A stretch of DNA of 22,020 nt, taken from contig PMNG01000067.1 in NCBI GenBank assembly GCA_003162615.1, positions 3,328 to 25,347 on the forward strand. The letters are read 5' to 3'. The notes under the pieces were generated by a model. The model was given only the letters and a program-made list of their open reading frames with translations, ran no database searches and was not told where the DNA came from. The DNA is from Methanothrix sp. GTDB taxonomy: Archaea; Halobacteriota; Methanosarcinia; Methanotrichales; Methanotrichaceae. The first letter of the stretch is position 1. Each line of letters begins with the position of its first letter. Position numbers and translations under genes: made by a program. Below are positions 6,359 to 13,626 of the stretch, piece after piece.

Positions 6359-6996
6359 GATATCACCATCGTACTAGCCATATAAACGAACATAGCTGCT
6401 AATATGAGCGATCCAGACATGAATGCATCTCCCATAAACTGGGATAGGATTGCAGCGGCCAGGAGTACCAGAGCAAAAACCGCGACCAATCTTAAATCCC
6501 TTATCTTGGGGTAAGGGATGCTGCTCACCATCAGAATAGATAGAATCAGCATCAAAGCTAGGGTAAGCACAGGTCTATCCAGAAGCATGCTGGCAACAAT
6601 CGCTATCCCAGACGCTGTTATTGGAAACCCTTCGAATAGTTCGTAGTTCCTGTCCGAGGCGTTGAACCTAGCCAGTCTCAGGGTCCCGCAGGTCAGGTAG
6701 ATTAGGCTCACAATCAGGGCGTAACCTGAGAAGCCAAAGACAACCACAGCGATAGAGGCTGGCGCAACCCCAAAAGAGACCAGGTCAGCCAGAGAATCAA
6801 GGCTAAAGCCAAGATCGCTTGTCTTCATCTTTCTGGCCAGGAAACCGTCGATTCCATCGAAAACGGCAGAAAGAATCACCAGCAGGATAGAAAATCCGGT
6901 ATTTCCCCGGGACGCAGCCAGTATCGCTACAAACCCGAACACTAGGTTCAGGAGAGAAAAAAGATCGGGTATCCGAATGACCCTGAGGATGTTCAT
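6337..6996 (-). CDS. pssA: CDP-archaeol:serine transferase (archaetidylserine synthase)
   Basis: A 219-residue integral membrane CDP-alcohol phosphotransferase. The family motif D-G-x2-A-R-x7-G-x3-D-x3-D is intact in DGFLARKMKTSDLGFSLDSL and the following AD. About seven hydrophobic segments surround it, from FSLLNLVFGFVAILAAS near the N-terminus to MFVYMASTMVISCL at the end. By family knowledge it condenses CDP-archaeol with serine to give archaetidylserine; the substrate lipid is inferred from the archaeal setting. It starts at ATG 6996 in an ATGA overlap with the decarboxylase stop and overlaps mptD at its own end. The next enzyme in the pathway is encoded directly upstream, so the two act in sequence at the membrane. 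Confidence 0.9.
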   Translation of the reverse strand: MNILRVIRIPDLFSLLNLVFGFVAILAASRGNTGFSILLVILSAVFDGIDGFLARKMKTSDLGFSLDSLADLVSFGVAPASIAVVVFGFSGYALIVSLIYLTCGTLRLARFNASDRNYELFEGFPITASGIAIVASMLLDRPVLTLALMLILSILMVSSIPYPKIRDLRLVAVFALVLLAAAILSQFMGDAFMSGSLILAAMFVYMASTMVISCLPIRK

Positions 6997-7595
6997 GAGT
7001 CTTTCACCGCGATTATGCTCTCGCCAGCGCGGACTTTATCCCCAATATTGACGTATTGTCGGTAACCTTCTGGAATTGTAACCTCAACTCGGGACCCGAA
7101 GTGTATCATACCTATGCGCTGTCCTCGCACAACCCGATCCCCAGGTTTGACGTAGCAGACTATTCTCCTCACCAGAGCACCCGCTATCTGGGAAACCTCT
7201 ACATCTCCATCGGCCGTCTCGACCAATATCTCGTTCCGCTGATTCTTGCTGGCGATGTTCAAAAAGGCTGGATAGTGGCCTCCTGTGGTGTAAAGGGTGC
7301 TCTTGACCAGGCCGTCAAGAGGAGATCTGTTTACATGCACATCGTAGGCACCCATGAAGACGGCTATCCTGTCAGGACCCGCTGTTATCACCCTGCCATC
7401 TGCGGGGGAGACCATGCCGCCTCCCTGGGGAGCACGATCCGGGTCTCTGTGAAAAAAGATGACAAAAAGAGTCCCTGCCAGGGCTAAGGCTGAGGCGTAC
7501 CAACTTCCTACCGATGCCAGAACTGCAGTTAGTAGGATTGGCAAAGAGATCCAGGTCGTTGACCCCTTGGCGATCTTCAGGAGCGGTCCCTCCAA
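6993..7595 (-). CDS. asd: Archaetidylserine decarboxylase proenzyme
   Basis: A 200-residue short-form phosphatidylserine decarboxylase-type protein that converts archaetidylserine to archaetidylethanolamine. Two N-terminal hydrophobic segments (about residues 15-45) are followed by FHRDPDR, MVSPADGRV and YDVHVNRSPLDG, all typical of the family. The self-cleavage site is the Gly-Ser in IHFGSRVEV, with Ser168 becoming the pyruvoyl group of the small alpha chain. The start is uncertain: TTG 7595 overlaps the archaeosortase end by 19 nt, and no ATG or GTG occurs nearby in frame. A GGAGGG sequence lies within the first codons, so initiation a few codons later at a non-standard codon is possible. 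It is coupled to pssA by an ATGA overlap. Confidence 0.88.
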   Translation of the reverse strand: MEGPLLKIAKGSTTWISLPILLTAVLASVGSWYASALALAGTLFVIFFHRDPDRAPQGGGMVSPADGRVITAGPDRIAVFMGAYDVHVNRSPLDGLVKSTLYTTGGHYPAFLNIASKNQRNEILVETADGDVEVSQIAGALVRRIVCYVKPGDRVVRGQRIGMIHFGSRVEVTIPEGYRQYVNIGDKVRAGESIIAVKDS

Positions 7596-8389
7596 GGATT
7601 CTTTAGCTCCGAGCCCAGCGATTCCATTAGGTTCAAAAGCTCAGGAAGGAGTGTGAAGACAAAGTATGCGATGGCCAGCAGGGCAACAGTCGATCCTGCT
7701 TTGGCTATTAGGTTATGGGCCACCATGAAACTATCGTCTCCGAACCACCCCTGGCCGTAGGCAGCCATTACAAAAGCGTTTCTGACTACGTTCAAAGAAT
7801 AGATGACAAACGTTGACACTGCCAGGGCTGTGAACTTGCGAATTGGGGGTGCGCCCACGGATATTATCACCCCGATGAAAAGGGATATGCTCTCAATTGC
7901 CGTGCAGGCCAGAATGATCTCAACCGTCCGGCCGTTCAGAGCCATCACGTTCCAGCTCTGCAGAGAGACCGGAACCGAGAACGCCCAGAGGAGATGGACA
8001 GTAATTAGGGCCGTCTGGCTTATTAGCCAGTCTTTGAGAATTTCTACCTCGGCAAAGGGAAAGTAGACTATGCCGCAGACGGCCGCAGCATAGCTGGCCC
8101 ATTCAAACGCTTTAGTTTGGCGCCTTTTCCACAAAATGATCCCGGCCATATAGAAGCACAACAATCCGGCTGCAATTGCCAGTCCGGCGTTGAAGTAATC
8201 CTCGATGGATAAGTAATATCCAGGCTGACCCATCCAGTAGATGCCAAAGAACATCCAACCCAGGCCTGCTAGATTGCTGATCCTGGTCAGAGCCGAGGCT
8301 AGGAGAAGAATCAGGCTCAACCATAGAATATTTGATATCGGCCAGAGCGGACTCATCTGGATTAGAAATACCACAGGTTTATTTAGCAT
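7577..8389 (-). CDS. artA: Archaeosortase A-type transpeptidase
   Basis: A 270-residue membrane protein with about eight hydrophobic segments. It has the exosortase/archaeosortase catalytic triad in order: Cys162 in LACTAIESIS, Arg203 in LNVVRNAFVM and His225 in FMVAHNLIAK. In haloarchaea ArtA removes the C-terminal PGF-CTERM segment of surface glycoproteins, which are then lipid-anchored, and PssA and PssD are needed for this. The same three functions sit here in one operon, which supports the ArtA assignment over other archaeosortase types. ATG 8389 is the first start; a second Met at residue 12 (MSPLWP) is possible. It diverges from the subtilisin gene with a 70-nt shared intergenic region. 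That neighbour does not end in a PGF-CTERM-like tail, so substrates must be encoded elsewhere. Confidence 0.88.
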   Translation of the reverse strand: MLNKPVVFLIQMSPLWPISNILWLSLILLLASALTRISNLAGLGWMFFGIYWMGQPGYYLSIEDYFNAGLAIAAGLLCFYMAGIILWKRRQTKAFEWASYAAAVCGIVYFPFAEVEILKDWLISQTALITVHLLWAFSVPVSLQSWNVMALNGRTVEIILACTAIESISLFIGVIISVGAPPIRKFTALAVSTFVIYSLNVVRNAFVMAAYGQGWFGDDSFMVAHNLIAKAGSTVALLAIAYFVFTLLPELLNLMESLGSELKNPWRDRS

Positions 8390-8459
8390 TATCTACTTAC
8401 AGAACTCTATTGACGATCATCAGAGAGTGGTTGGGACGCACCTCTAAACAGGTATTGTT

Positions 8460-11400
8460 ATGGATAAGCAAAAAATTTTCTTGATCTATGCAGCAACTCT
8501 GGCAGGTCTGCTCCTATTGGCATCCTCTGTGTCAGCATCAACAGTTCCGGCGTCGGCATCTTCTGATCGGACGAGCGCATCCGGGCCAACGGTTGATCCT
8601 GCACTGCAAAAGCTTCTGGACAACGGAAAAGAGAGGGAGATACCGGTAATCGTAATCGCCAAAAGCCAGGACATGCCCGATCTTGGAGACTTGAAGGTTA
8701 GGTACAGGTATCACTTGATCAAGGGCGTAGCAGGGGATGCCAGTCCTTCTGCTATCAAAAGACTGACCGTCAGCGATGCCATAAAAGGAGTTTACCTGGA
8801 TGATGTGACTCACGTGGCAGAGCCTGACCTCAATGGGCCTGACAACGGCACAGTCATCCCTGCAGATAAGATAAACGCCGGACCGCTCTGGGCAAAGGGA
8901 ATAGATGGAAAGGGCGTGACTGTGGCCATTCTGGACTCTGGGATCGATAAGAATCATCCAGATCTCGCAGGAAAGGTGGTCGGCGAGAAGAACTTCGTAG
9001 AGGGTGAAACCACCACGGACGATCTTCTAGGACACGGAACCCTGGTGTCAGGAATCATTGCCGGTTCTGGTGCTGCTTCCGGTGGAAAATACAAAGGCGT
9101 TGCCCCTGGAGCCAGCTTGTTGAATGTGAAAGTGATAGACCAGAAAGGAAACGGCAAGATATCGGACATCATTGCTGGAATGGAATGGGCCCTTGATAAT
9201 AATGCGAAGGTTCTGAGTCTCAGCCTGGGAGGGATGAACTTGGGAGAGACTAATCCGCCAGTGACCATGGCAGCGGATAATGCAGTGGACGCAGGAGCGG
9301 TCGTGTGCGTCGCCGCCGGTAATCGGAACAACACGCAATCCCAGGGGTTGACAGGTGCCAGCACACTTGTCGAGACCAAAGGCAGTCCAATAGATCTTGG
9401 AAAGTTTGACATATCCCAGACGAATGGAGCGAGCAGAGATGTTCTATTGCTCTTGCTTTATGTGCCCTTGGCCCCTGGCCTGATAGACTCTCCCGGTGAT
9501 GGAGTCAAGGTAATCACCATGGGTGCATCAGATTTCAATGACCACATCGCTGGCTTCAGCGGATCAGGGCCCACCAGAGATGGAAGGACTCAGCCGTCCG
9601 TGGTCGCGCCGGGTGTGAATGTTGTCTCAACGGTTCCGCCGGGCCTCGAGCAACCCAATTACATCGATAGTTATTATGCCAAGGCATCAGGCACCAGCCT
9701 TTCCACGCCGGTTGCTGCTGGATTGGCGGCCCTGTTACTTCAGGCGGACCCCAGCCTAACGCCCGCTGGTGTCAAGGCTGCAATGATATTAGGCGCTAAG
9801 AAGCTTAACAACAGCCAAGGGGAGACCTACGAGGAGTACTACCAAGGTGCGGGAAGGCTGGACGCGAACCAGTCTTATCGGCTTCTGAAATCAGATATTT
9901 CGGGCGTGATGCCCGATGCCTGGAATGCAGGCCGTTGGGCTTACCTTTCCGCCGGTAAGGGGCTGTATGTAGGCTTAGACACGGGCGCAGACCGCCCTTT
10001 GAAGAAAATTTATGCTCTTGCTCCCAATGATGATGAGATCACAAACCAATTCGTCTTCTTCACAAACAAGGAGAGGAACAACATCAGTACAACAGTTAAA
10101 GGAGACATATCTGATTGGGTCACCCTTCAGCCTCTTCCGAGGAGTATTCCGGCCAACGGCCAGAAGGTGTTCGGTGCCACAATGAGCGTGCCCAACGGGA
10201 CAAAATCCGGTGAGTACAATGGCTCGATAGAGATAGCGGATGGCAATAAGATCATCTACACCGTCCCAGTGATGGCATTGATCGCCGAGCCCATTAAAAT
10301 CCAGAAAGGAAGAGCAGTAAAAGTAAATAGTCTTCAGGGCATCAAATGGCAGTACTACTACCTGGATGTACCGCTCGGCACAAGCGAACTCATGCCCAGG
10401 CTTAGCTGGAAGCAGAGTGCCGACCTGGATCTATTCCTGCTGTCCCCTACCAGCGAGTACTATGCCGGTGAAAGAAGCGTTCTGGCGGATACCATGGACA
10501 TAACAAACCCGCCATCGGGCCGCTGGCTCGTGGCCGTTCACGCCAGGAATCTGACAAAACCCGTGAACTACACGCTGAGTTTCGAGCAGACGTTGGTGGA
10601 GACTATGCCCAAGATCTGGAACGCCGGATCTGTAGTTCCCGGTGGCAAAGTCACTGCGCAGTTCAAGGTTGAAAACAGAGGCCCAGCATTGAGCAAAATC
10701 AGCTATTACGGTTCTGTAGAGAACGCTAGCAGGTTGGAGTTCAAAGGGTCGATCGGGAGAAAGGACCTCCAGGAGAAGTTCTTTGATGTGCCAAATGGTA
10801 CCAGCAGGATTTCTGCGAACATGAGCGACGAGGATGGAAATGGAGACATCGCCTTTCTGCTTCTCGATCCCGAAGACAAGAGAGTTTATGCGGCTGTTGG
10901 GTCAGAAACAATGGGATCGCCAGATGTGATACAACCTGAGCCGGGGAAGTGGAGGTTATGGATTTACGGCAACAATGTGCCATCAGATCACAACGAGTCC
11001 TTCAACGTTGAAATATCGCGCTACCTGCAAGGGAATTGGACCTGGGTATCCACAAACGGGCCCAAGAGTATAGAAAGCGAGTCCAGCGCAACCGTTGATG
11101 CCAGCCTCAAGATTCCAGTTAATGCAACCAGCAGTATCGTCGATGGAAACTTAGAGATCCGATCCTCCAATCAGTCCTTCATGATTCCGATAAGATTGAC
11201 CGTTGCCGGCACGTCCTTGAAAGGTTTGGACTATTCAAAGGTCGAGGATAAGGATAAAGACGGTTACTTTGACAAACTGACCCTTGGACTCGCAGTCAAC
11301 ATCACGTCTCCGGGAAACTACACCGTGGAAGGCGCTCTCGTGGATTGCAGGGGCAATAGGATACAATGGCTGAAAGGTACATCTAGCCTTCAGAAGAGCG

Positions 11401-11948
11401 GGGATGTAAACATAGACGTAGACGGAGAAGAGATATGGAAGAAAGGCACCTGCGGGCCGCTGGCGATCCCAAGCCTGTTCCTGTACAATGAAAACGGAGA
11501 TCTGTTGGACCAATACAACAAGAGCATAACCATAGAGAGAAATCCGGAGGAGTTCCAGCATCCTGCAGCCTACTTTAATGGAAATTTCACTAACCTTACA
11601 AAGACAGGCGAGATCGGGATTGGAGTGGGGGTGCGAGTGATCAAGGCCGGTACCTACAACCTGAACGGGAGAATCGAGGACGATAGCGGGAATGACTTGG
11701 GCAAAGACACAAACATCTCCAGACTAGAGCCAGGAAACAGGACTATGGTCTTGGGGTTCAATCCAGTCAAGTTCATAATCATGAACAATGCATCCCAGAT
11801 GCACCTGAAAGATCTGAGCCTGAAACTTAACGGAACTGAGATCGATAACATCACTGATGCTTGGACCAGCCCAGAGATCACTACTGACTATTTTAGGAAC
11901 AACCACAACATAATTAGGACAGATAGAGGAAAGGTAGAGATACCCTAA
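8460..11948 (+). CDS. Secreted S8 (subtilisin-like) serine protease with C-terminal beta-sandwich domains
   Basis: A 1162-residue exported protease. Residues 1-30 form a signal peptide (charged MDKQK, hydrophobic IYAATLAGLLLLA, SVSAS). Residues about 55-115 resemble an I9-type propeptide. The S8 catalytic domain follows, with Asp159 (AILDSGIDKNHPDL), His192 (GHGTLVSGIIAG), oxyanion Asn288 (VAAGNRNN) and Ser413 (GTSLSTPVAAG). An insertion lies between Asn288 and Ser413, as in S8 proteins with a PA-like loop. Two pre-peptidase-C-like beta domains follow, one with SADLDLFLLSPTSEYY and one with NGDIAFLLLDPEDK. The rest is beta-rich, with many N-x-S/T sites suggesting surface glycosylation. An acidic DKDKDGYFDKLTL loop may bind calcium. 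The end (DRGKVEIP) has no hydrophobic anchor or PGF-CTERM motif, so it is probably released or held by its beta domains. No strong TATA box was identified upstream. Confidence 0.92.
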   Translation: MDKQKIFLIYAATLAGLLLLASSVSASTVPASASSDRTSASGPTVDPALQKLLDNGKEREIPVIVIAKSQDMPDLGDLKVRYRYHLIKGVAGDASPSAIKRLTVSDAIKGVYLDDVTHVAEPDLNGPDNGTVIPADKINAGPLWAKGIDGKGVTVAILDSGIDKNHPDLAGKVVGEKNFVEGETTTDDLLGHGTLVSGIIAGSGAASGGKYKGVAPGASLLNVKVIDQKGNGKISDIIAGMEWALDNNAKVLSLSLGGMNLGETNPPVTMAADNAVDAGAVVCVAAGNRNNTQSQGLTGASTLVETKGSPIDLGKFDISQTNGASRDVLLLLLYVPLAPGLIDSPGDGVKVITMGASDFNDHIAGFSGSGPTRDGRTQPSVVAPGVNVVSTVPPGLEQPNYIDSYYAKASGTSLSTPVAAGLAALLLQADPSLTPAGVKAAMILGAKKLNNSQGETYEEYYQGAGRLDANQSYRLLKSDISGVMPDAWNAGRWAYLSAGKGLYVGLDTGADRPLKKIYALAPNDDEITNQFVFFTNKERNNISTTVKGDISDWVTLQPLPRSIPANGQKVFGATMSVPNGTKSGEYNGSIEIADGNKIIYTVPVMALIAEPIKIQKGRAVKVNSLQGIKWQYYYLDVPLGTSELMPRLSWKQSADLDLFLLSPTSEYYAGERSVLADTMDITNPPSGRWLVAVHARNLTKPVNYTLSFEQTLVETMPKIWNAGSVVPGGKVTAQFKVENRGPALSKISYYGSVENASRLEFKGSIGRKDLQEKFFDVPNGTSRISANMSDEDGNGDIAFLLLDPEDKRVYAAVGSETMGSPDVIQPEPGKWRLWIYGNNVPSDHNESFNVEISRYLQGNWTWVSTNGPKSIESESSATVDASLKIPVNATSSIVDGNLEIRSSNQSFMIPIRLTVAGTSLKGLDYSKVEDKDKDGYFDKLTLGLAVNITSPGNYTVEGALVDCRGNRIQWLKGTSSLQKSGDVNIDVDGEEIWKKGTCGPLAIPSLFLYNENGDLLDQYNKSITIERNPEEFQHPAAYFNGNFTNLTKTGEIGIGVGVRVIKAGTYNLNGRIEDDSGNDLGKDTNISRLEPGNRTMVLGFNPVKFIIMNNASQMHLKDLSLKLNGTEIDNITDAWTSPEITTDYFRNNHNIIRTDRGKVEIP

Positions 11949-12021
11949 ATACAATTGCTTTGCCATTAAGGCGGTGCGTTCTCGGGACATCCTCTTAGGC
12001 ATCGGGTCTTCGTGCCTCAAC

Positions 12022-12116
12022 GGATTGAGTTATAGTCTATTCGATAGATGCCGAAGAACGATCGACCCGGCATGCCCCTCAAGGCAGCCGGATCGATGTT
12101 TGGTAGACTCAATTCC
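12022..12116. ncRNA. Candidate structured RNA (three-way junction)
   Basis: The outer helix is GGATTGAGT (12022-12030) with ACTCAATTCC (12107-12116), nine pairs with one bulged T. It encloses a small hairpin TCTAT-TCG-ATAGA (12036-12048) and a long hairpin 12061-12097. In the latter ATCGA/TCGAT, CCGGC/GCCGG and TGCC/GGCA stack into 14 pairs with one mismatch and one bulge around the loop CCTCAA. Three nested helices in 95 nt are unlikely to be pure chance. The strand is not settled; a TATA-like element near 12173-12180 would suit a minus-strand transcript. It resembles no RNA family I recognise. Confidence 0.4.
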
Positions 12117-12141
12117 CCACTCACCTACCCTATTTGATCTT

Positions 12142-12164
12142 ACGGCATTTGCCGTTATACGGCA
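12142..12164. promoter_or_regulatory. Alternating inverted repeats ACGGCA / TGCCGT / ACGGCA
   Basis: ACGGCA (12142-12147), TGCCGT (12150-12155) and ACGGCA (12159-12164) are spaced by TT and TAT, so the middle copy can pair with either neighbour. They sit about 10 bp from the TATA-like box at 12173-12180. This layout suggests overlapping protein-binding sites or alternative hairpins. Confidence 0.4.
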
Positions 12165-12210
12165 TTCAACGATATAAATTTTACGGTCTTAGCTAGCCAT
12201 AAAATGAAAC

Positions 12211-12360
12211 ATGCAGCTTAGATCCGAAAACACCGTGAAATTGGCGCTCAGTGCGATCTCGTCATTAACAGAAACCTCAAAGATTCTTGGATATCTTGGA
12301 CAGCTTGTCGATGAGCCAGTTTGTGGAAAACCCTGTCAGAAAGCAGACGAACATGGATGA
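12211..12360 (+). CDS. Possible 49-residue small protein
   Basis: The frame MQLRSENTVKLALSAISS continues with LTETSKILGYLGQLVDEP and ends CGKPCQKADEHG, with a C-x3-C pair near the end. A TATA-like TATAAATT at 12173-12180 would start transcription near 12203, leaving a leader of about 8 nt and no SD. Against it, the last 84 bases run antisense to the 3' end of the membrane-protein gene at 12277-12960, and the frame is short. The helical, well-balanced composition is the main argument for it. Function unknown. Confidence 0.22.
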   Translation: MQLRSENTVKLALSAISSLTETSKILGYLGQLVDEPVCGKPCQKADEHG

Positions 12361-12960
12361 GAAGATCTTACTCTGGGAGTTCACATTGAAAGCAACTAAA
12401 CCTGAACTAAAGAGCAGGTAGGCCATGTATCCGAATATCAGGCTCAGTAATGGGATAGCCGTGTACCAGACACGCTTGTACCTAATCACTGCGCCCTCCT
12501 TTCGCAGGTCGTCAACGACCCCCGAGAGAATCTGCGCCGATGAACCGAGGCCTGCAAAAAAGGATGCCCACAGCGGAACATCCAGGATTGTGAGTTCAGA
12601 ATAGCGATAGATCAAAAGACCGAACAGAATAGTGGATAGCATTCCGAAGACCACTGCGTACAAGCCGTAGAGCTTGAAGAAAAAAGATATAGTTCTAAGG
12701 CTGTGGAGCCTCAATCCCTTCAAGTTCATCTTGGCATCATTCACAGCATTGGTTAGCTCGTATCTAGACCGATCGCAGTACAGATATGCATCCGTTATGT
12801 TGTCTTTGTTCATCTCTTTGACGGCTAGAACATAGAAGTCGTAACTGTTCTTGATATCGATAGAGCTTCTGTGTGCTGCTTGAAGCATGCGGTTTAACCT
12901 TTGAAGATCCCTTCCAAGATCGGATGACGAGGTCAAATGACAGTCCCCTTTCGAATCCAC
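12277..12960 (-). CDS. Hypothetical membrane protein with N-terminal helical domain
   Basis: A 227-residue protein. Residues 1-85 are soluble, charged and helical (DLGRDLQRLNRMLQAAH, later NDAKMNLKGLRLHSL), perhaps a coiled-coil or four-helix unit. Four hydrophobic segments follow near 91-115, 128-140, 165-190 and 200-218. The stretch VPLWASFFAGLGSSAQILSG with VVDDLRKEG suggests a conserved membrane module, but I cannot name a family. The GTG start at 12960 is supported by a minus-strand TATA box (TATAAATA, 12984-12991) about 27 nt upstream, so the mRNA should be leaderless. A perfect 8-bp inverted repeat lies between box and start. It stands alone, flanked by the AT-rich island upstream. Confidence 0.7.
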   Translation of the reverse strand: MDSKGDCHLTSSSDLGRDLQRLNRMLQAAHRSSIDIKNSYDFYVLAVKEMNKDNITDAYLYCDRSRYELTNAVNDAKMNLKGLRLHSLRTISFFFKLYGLYAVVFGMLSTILFGLLIYRYSELTILDVPLWASFFAGLGSSAQILSGVVDDLRKEGAVIRYKRVWYTAIPLLSLIFGYMAYLLFSSGLVAFNVNSQSKIFSSMFVCFLTGFSTNWLIDKLSKISKNL

Positions 12961-13269
12961 AACATGAATACTTACTAAATAAGTATTTATAGTTTTCGTT
13001 ATTTCTTGAGGATGTACATAATAATTATATTATTTAATAAATTGGGAGTGATTCTATCGCTTAACTTTGAGAGTATTAATAGTTGTCAATAGATAAGTTT
13101 CGGTATATGCTAATGGATAAAGAGAAAATTTTATATATCATTTTAAAATTTCTTCAAACTAAAATTTAGGAGGTTTATATGCTAATAATTTATATATGTT
13201 AATGTGTTTGATCATTGAAAATAGATTTTAAAATTTTTGCTGGGAATATTTGTTAAACTGTGATATTCA
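12961..13269. other. AT-rich island with tiny frames and a repeated start-like sequence
   Basis: About 300 bases distinctly richer in A+T than the flanking genes. TATATGCTAAT occurs twice (13104-13114 and 13176-13186), with a degenerate copy just after 13190. A 20-codon frame (from ATG 13107) ends in a TAG that overlaps a textbook AGGAGG SD (13168-13173); the ATG behind it opens only seven codons before TAA. It may be remnants of an AT-rich acquired gene. No RNA gene was recognised. Confidence 0.4.
12967..12987 (-). promoter_or_regulatory. Inverted repeat between TATA box and leaderless start (candidate operator)
   Basis: AATACTTA (12967-12974) and TAAGTATT (12980-12987) are exact reverse complements with a 5-base spacer. 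The repeat overlaps the minus-strand TATA box (12984-12991) and ends 6 bp before the GTG at 12960. A protein bound here would block the pre-initiation complex. Confidence 0.45.
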
Positions 13270-13449
13270 CTATTTCATTACCTTGGTCATCTTTACACCC
13301 CTTATGAGCAATCCCTTAAAACTACCTGTGAGCTTACCATTTGTTGATAACCTTCCGATCCCCTTGCCTTTTATCAACTCTATTTCCTCAACCATGCTCT
13401 CGGCTATGCTCCAGCACTCCTCGTCCTGAGAAAAAGCCACTTTCTTCAT
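13270..13449 (-). CDS. Small hypothetical protein (59 residues)
   Basis: A clean minus-strand frame, easy to miss because of its length. It begins MKKVAFSQDEECWSIAESMV and continues EEIELIKGKGIGRLSTNG, KLTGSFKGLLIRGV and KMTKVMK. The first half is acidic and probably helical; the second is basic with glycine-spaced beta strands, so a small DNA- or RNA-binding fold or an antitoxin-like protein is possible. I do not recognise the family. The ATG at 13449 has GGAG about 9 nt upstream, and a TATA-like TTTTTAAG lies near 13487-13494 on the minus strand. GC content is higher than in the adjacent AT-rich island, consistent with coding. It diverges from the zinc-finger gene with palindromes in between. 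Confidence 0.6.
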   Translation of the reverse strand: MKKVAFSQDEECWSIAESMVEEIELIKGKGIGRLSTNGKLTGSFKGLLIRGVKMTKVMK

Positions 13450-13531
13450 GCCAAATTACTCCAGTCAAGATGTAGCACCTACTTACTTAAAAAATTTTCC
13501 CATGAACTCAAGAAATGTGGCTGCTTAAAAA

Positions 13532-13560
13532 ATCATATGATTATGATATGTATCATGATA
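13532..13560. promoter_or_regulatory. Cluster of overlapping palindromes
   Basis: ATCATATGAT (13532-13541) and TATCATGATA (13551-13560) are each perfect 10-bp palindromes, and ATGATA-TG-TATCAT (13543-13556) is an inverted repeat bridging them. The cluster lies in the divergent space between the 59-residue gene and the zinc-finger gene, a natural place for a shared operator. Confidence 0.4.
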
Positions 13561-13626
13561 TATTATACTAACGCAAATCTTTGAGTTAATCCTTAAGTTA
13601 TTCAGGCTGTTTTTTGCTAGTTCTCC

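Larger units (their letters stand above)
11949..12276. other. Intergenic interval with a foldable element and repeats
   Basis: No convincing large gene. It contains the three-way-junction element 12022-12116, the alternating ACGGCA/TGCCGT repeats 12142-12164, and a TATA-like TATAAATT at 12173-12180 usable in both directions. A 29-residue frame from ATG 12048 lies inside the foldable element and has no SD, so I do not call it. Confidence 0.5.

Noticed and set aside
12048..12137. Twenty-nine-codon frame MPKNDRPGMPLKAAG...
   Set aside because: It lies within the foldable element and has no SD or promoter at the right distance.
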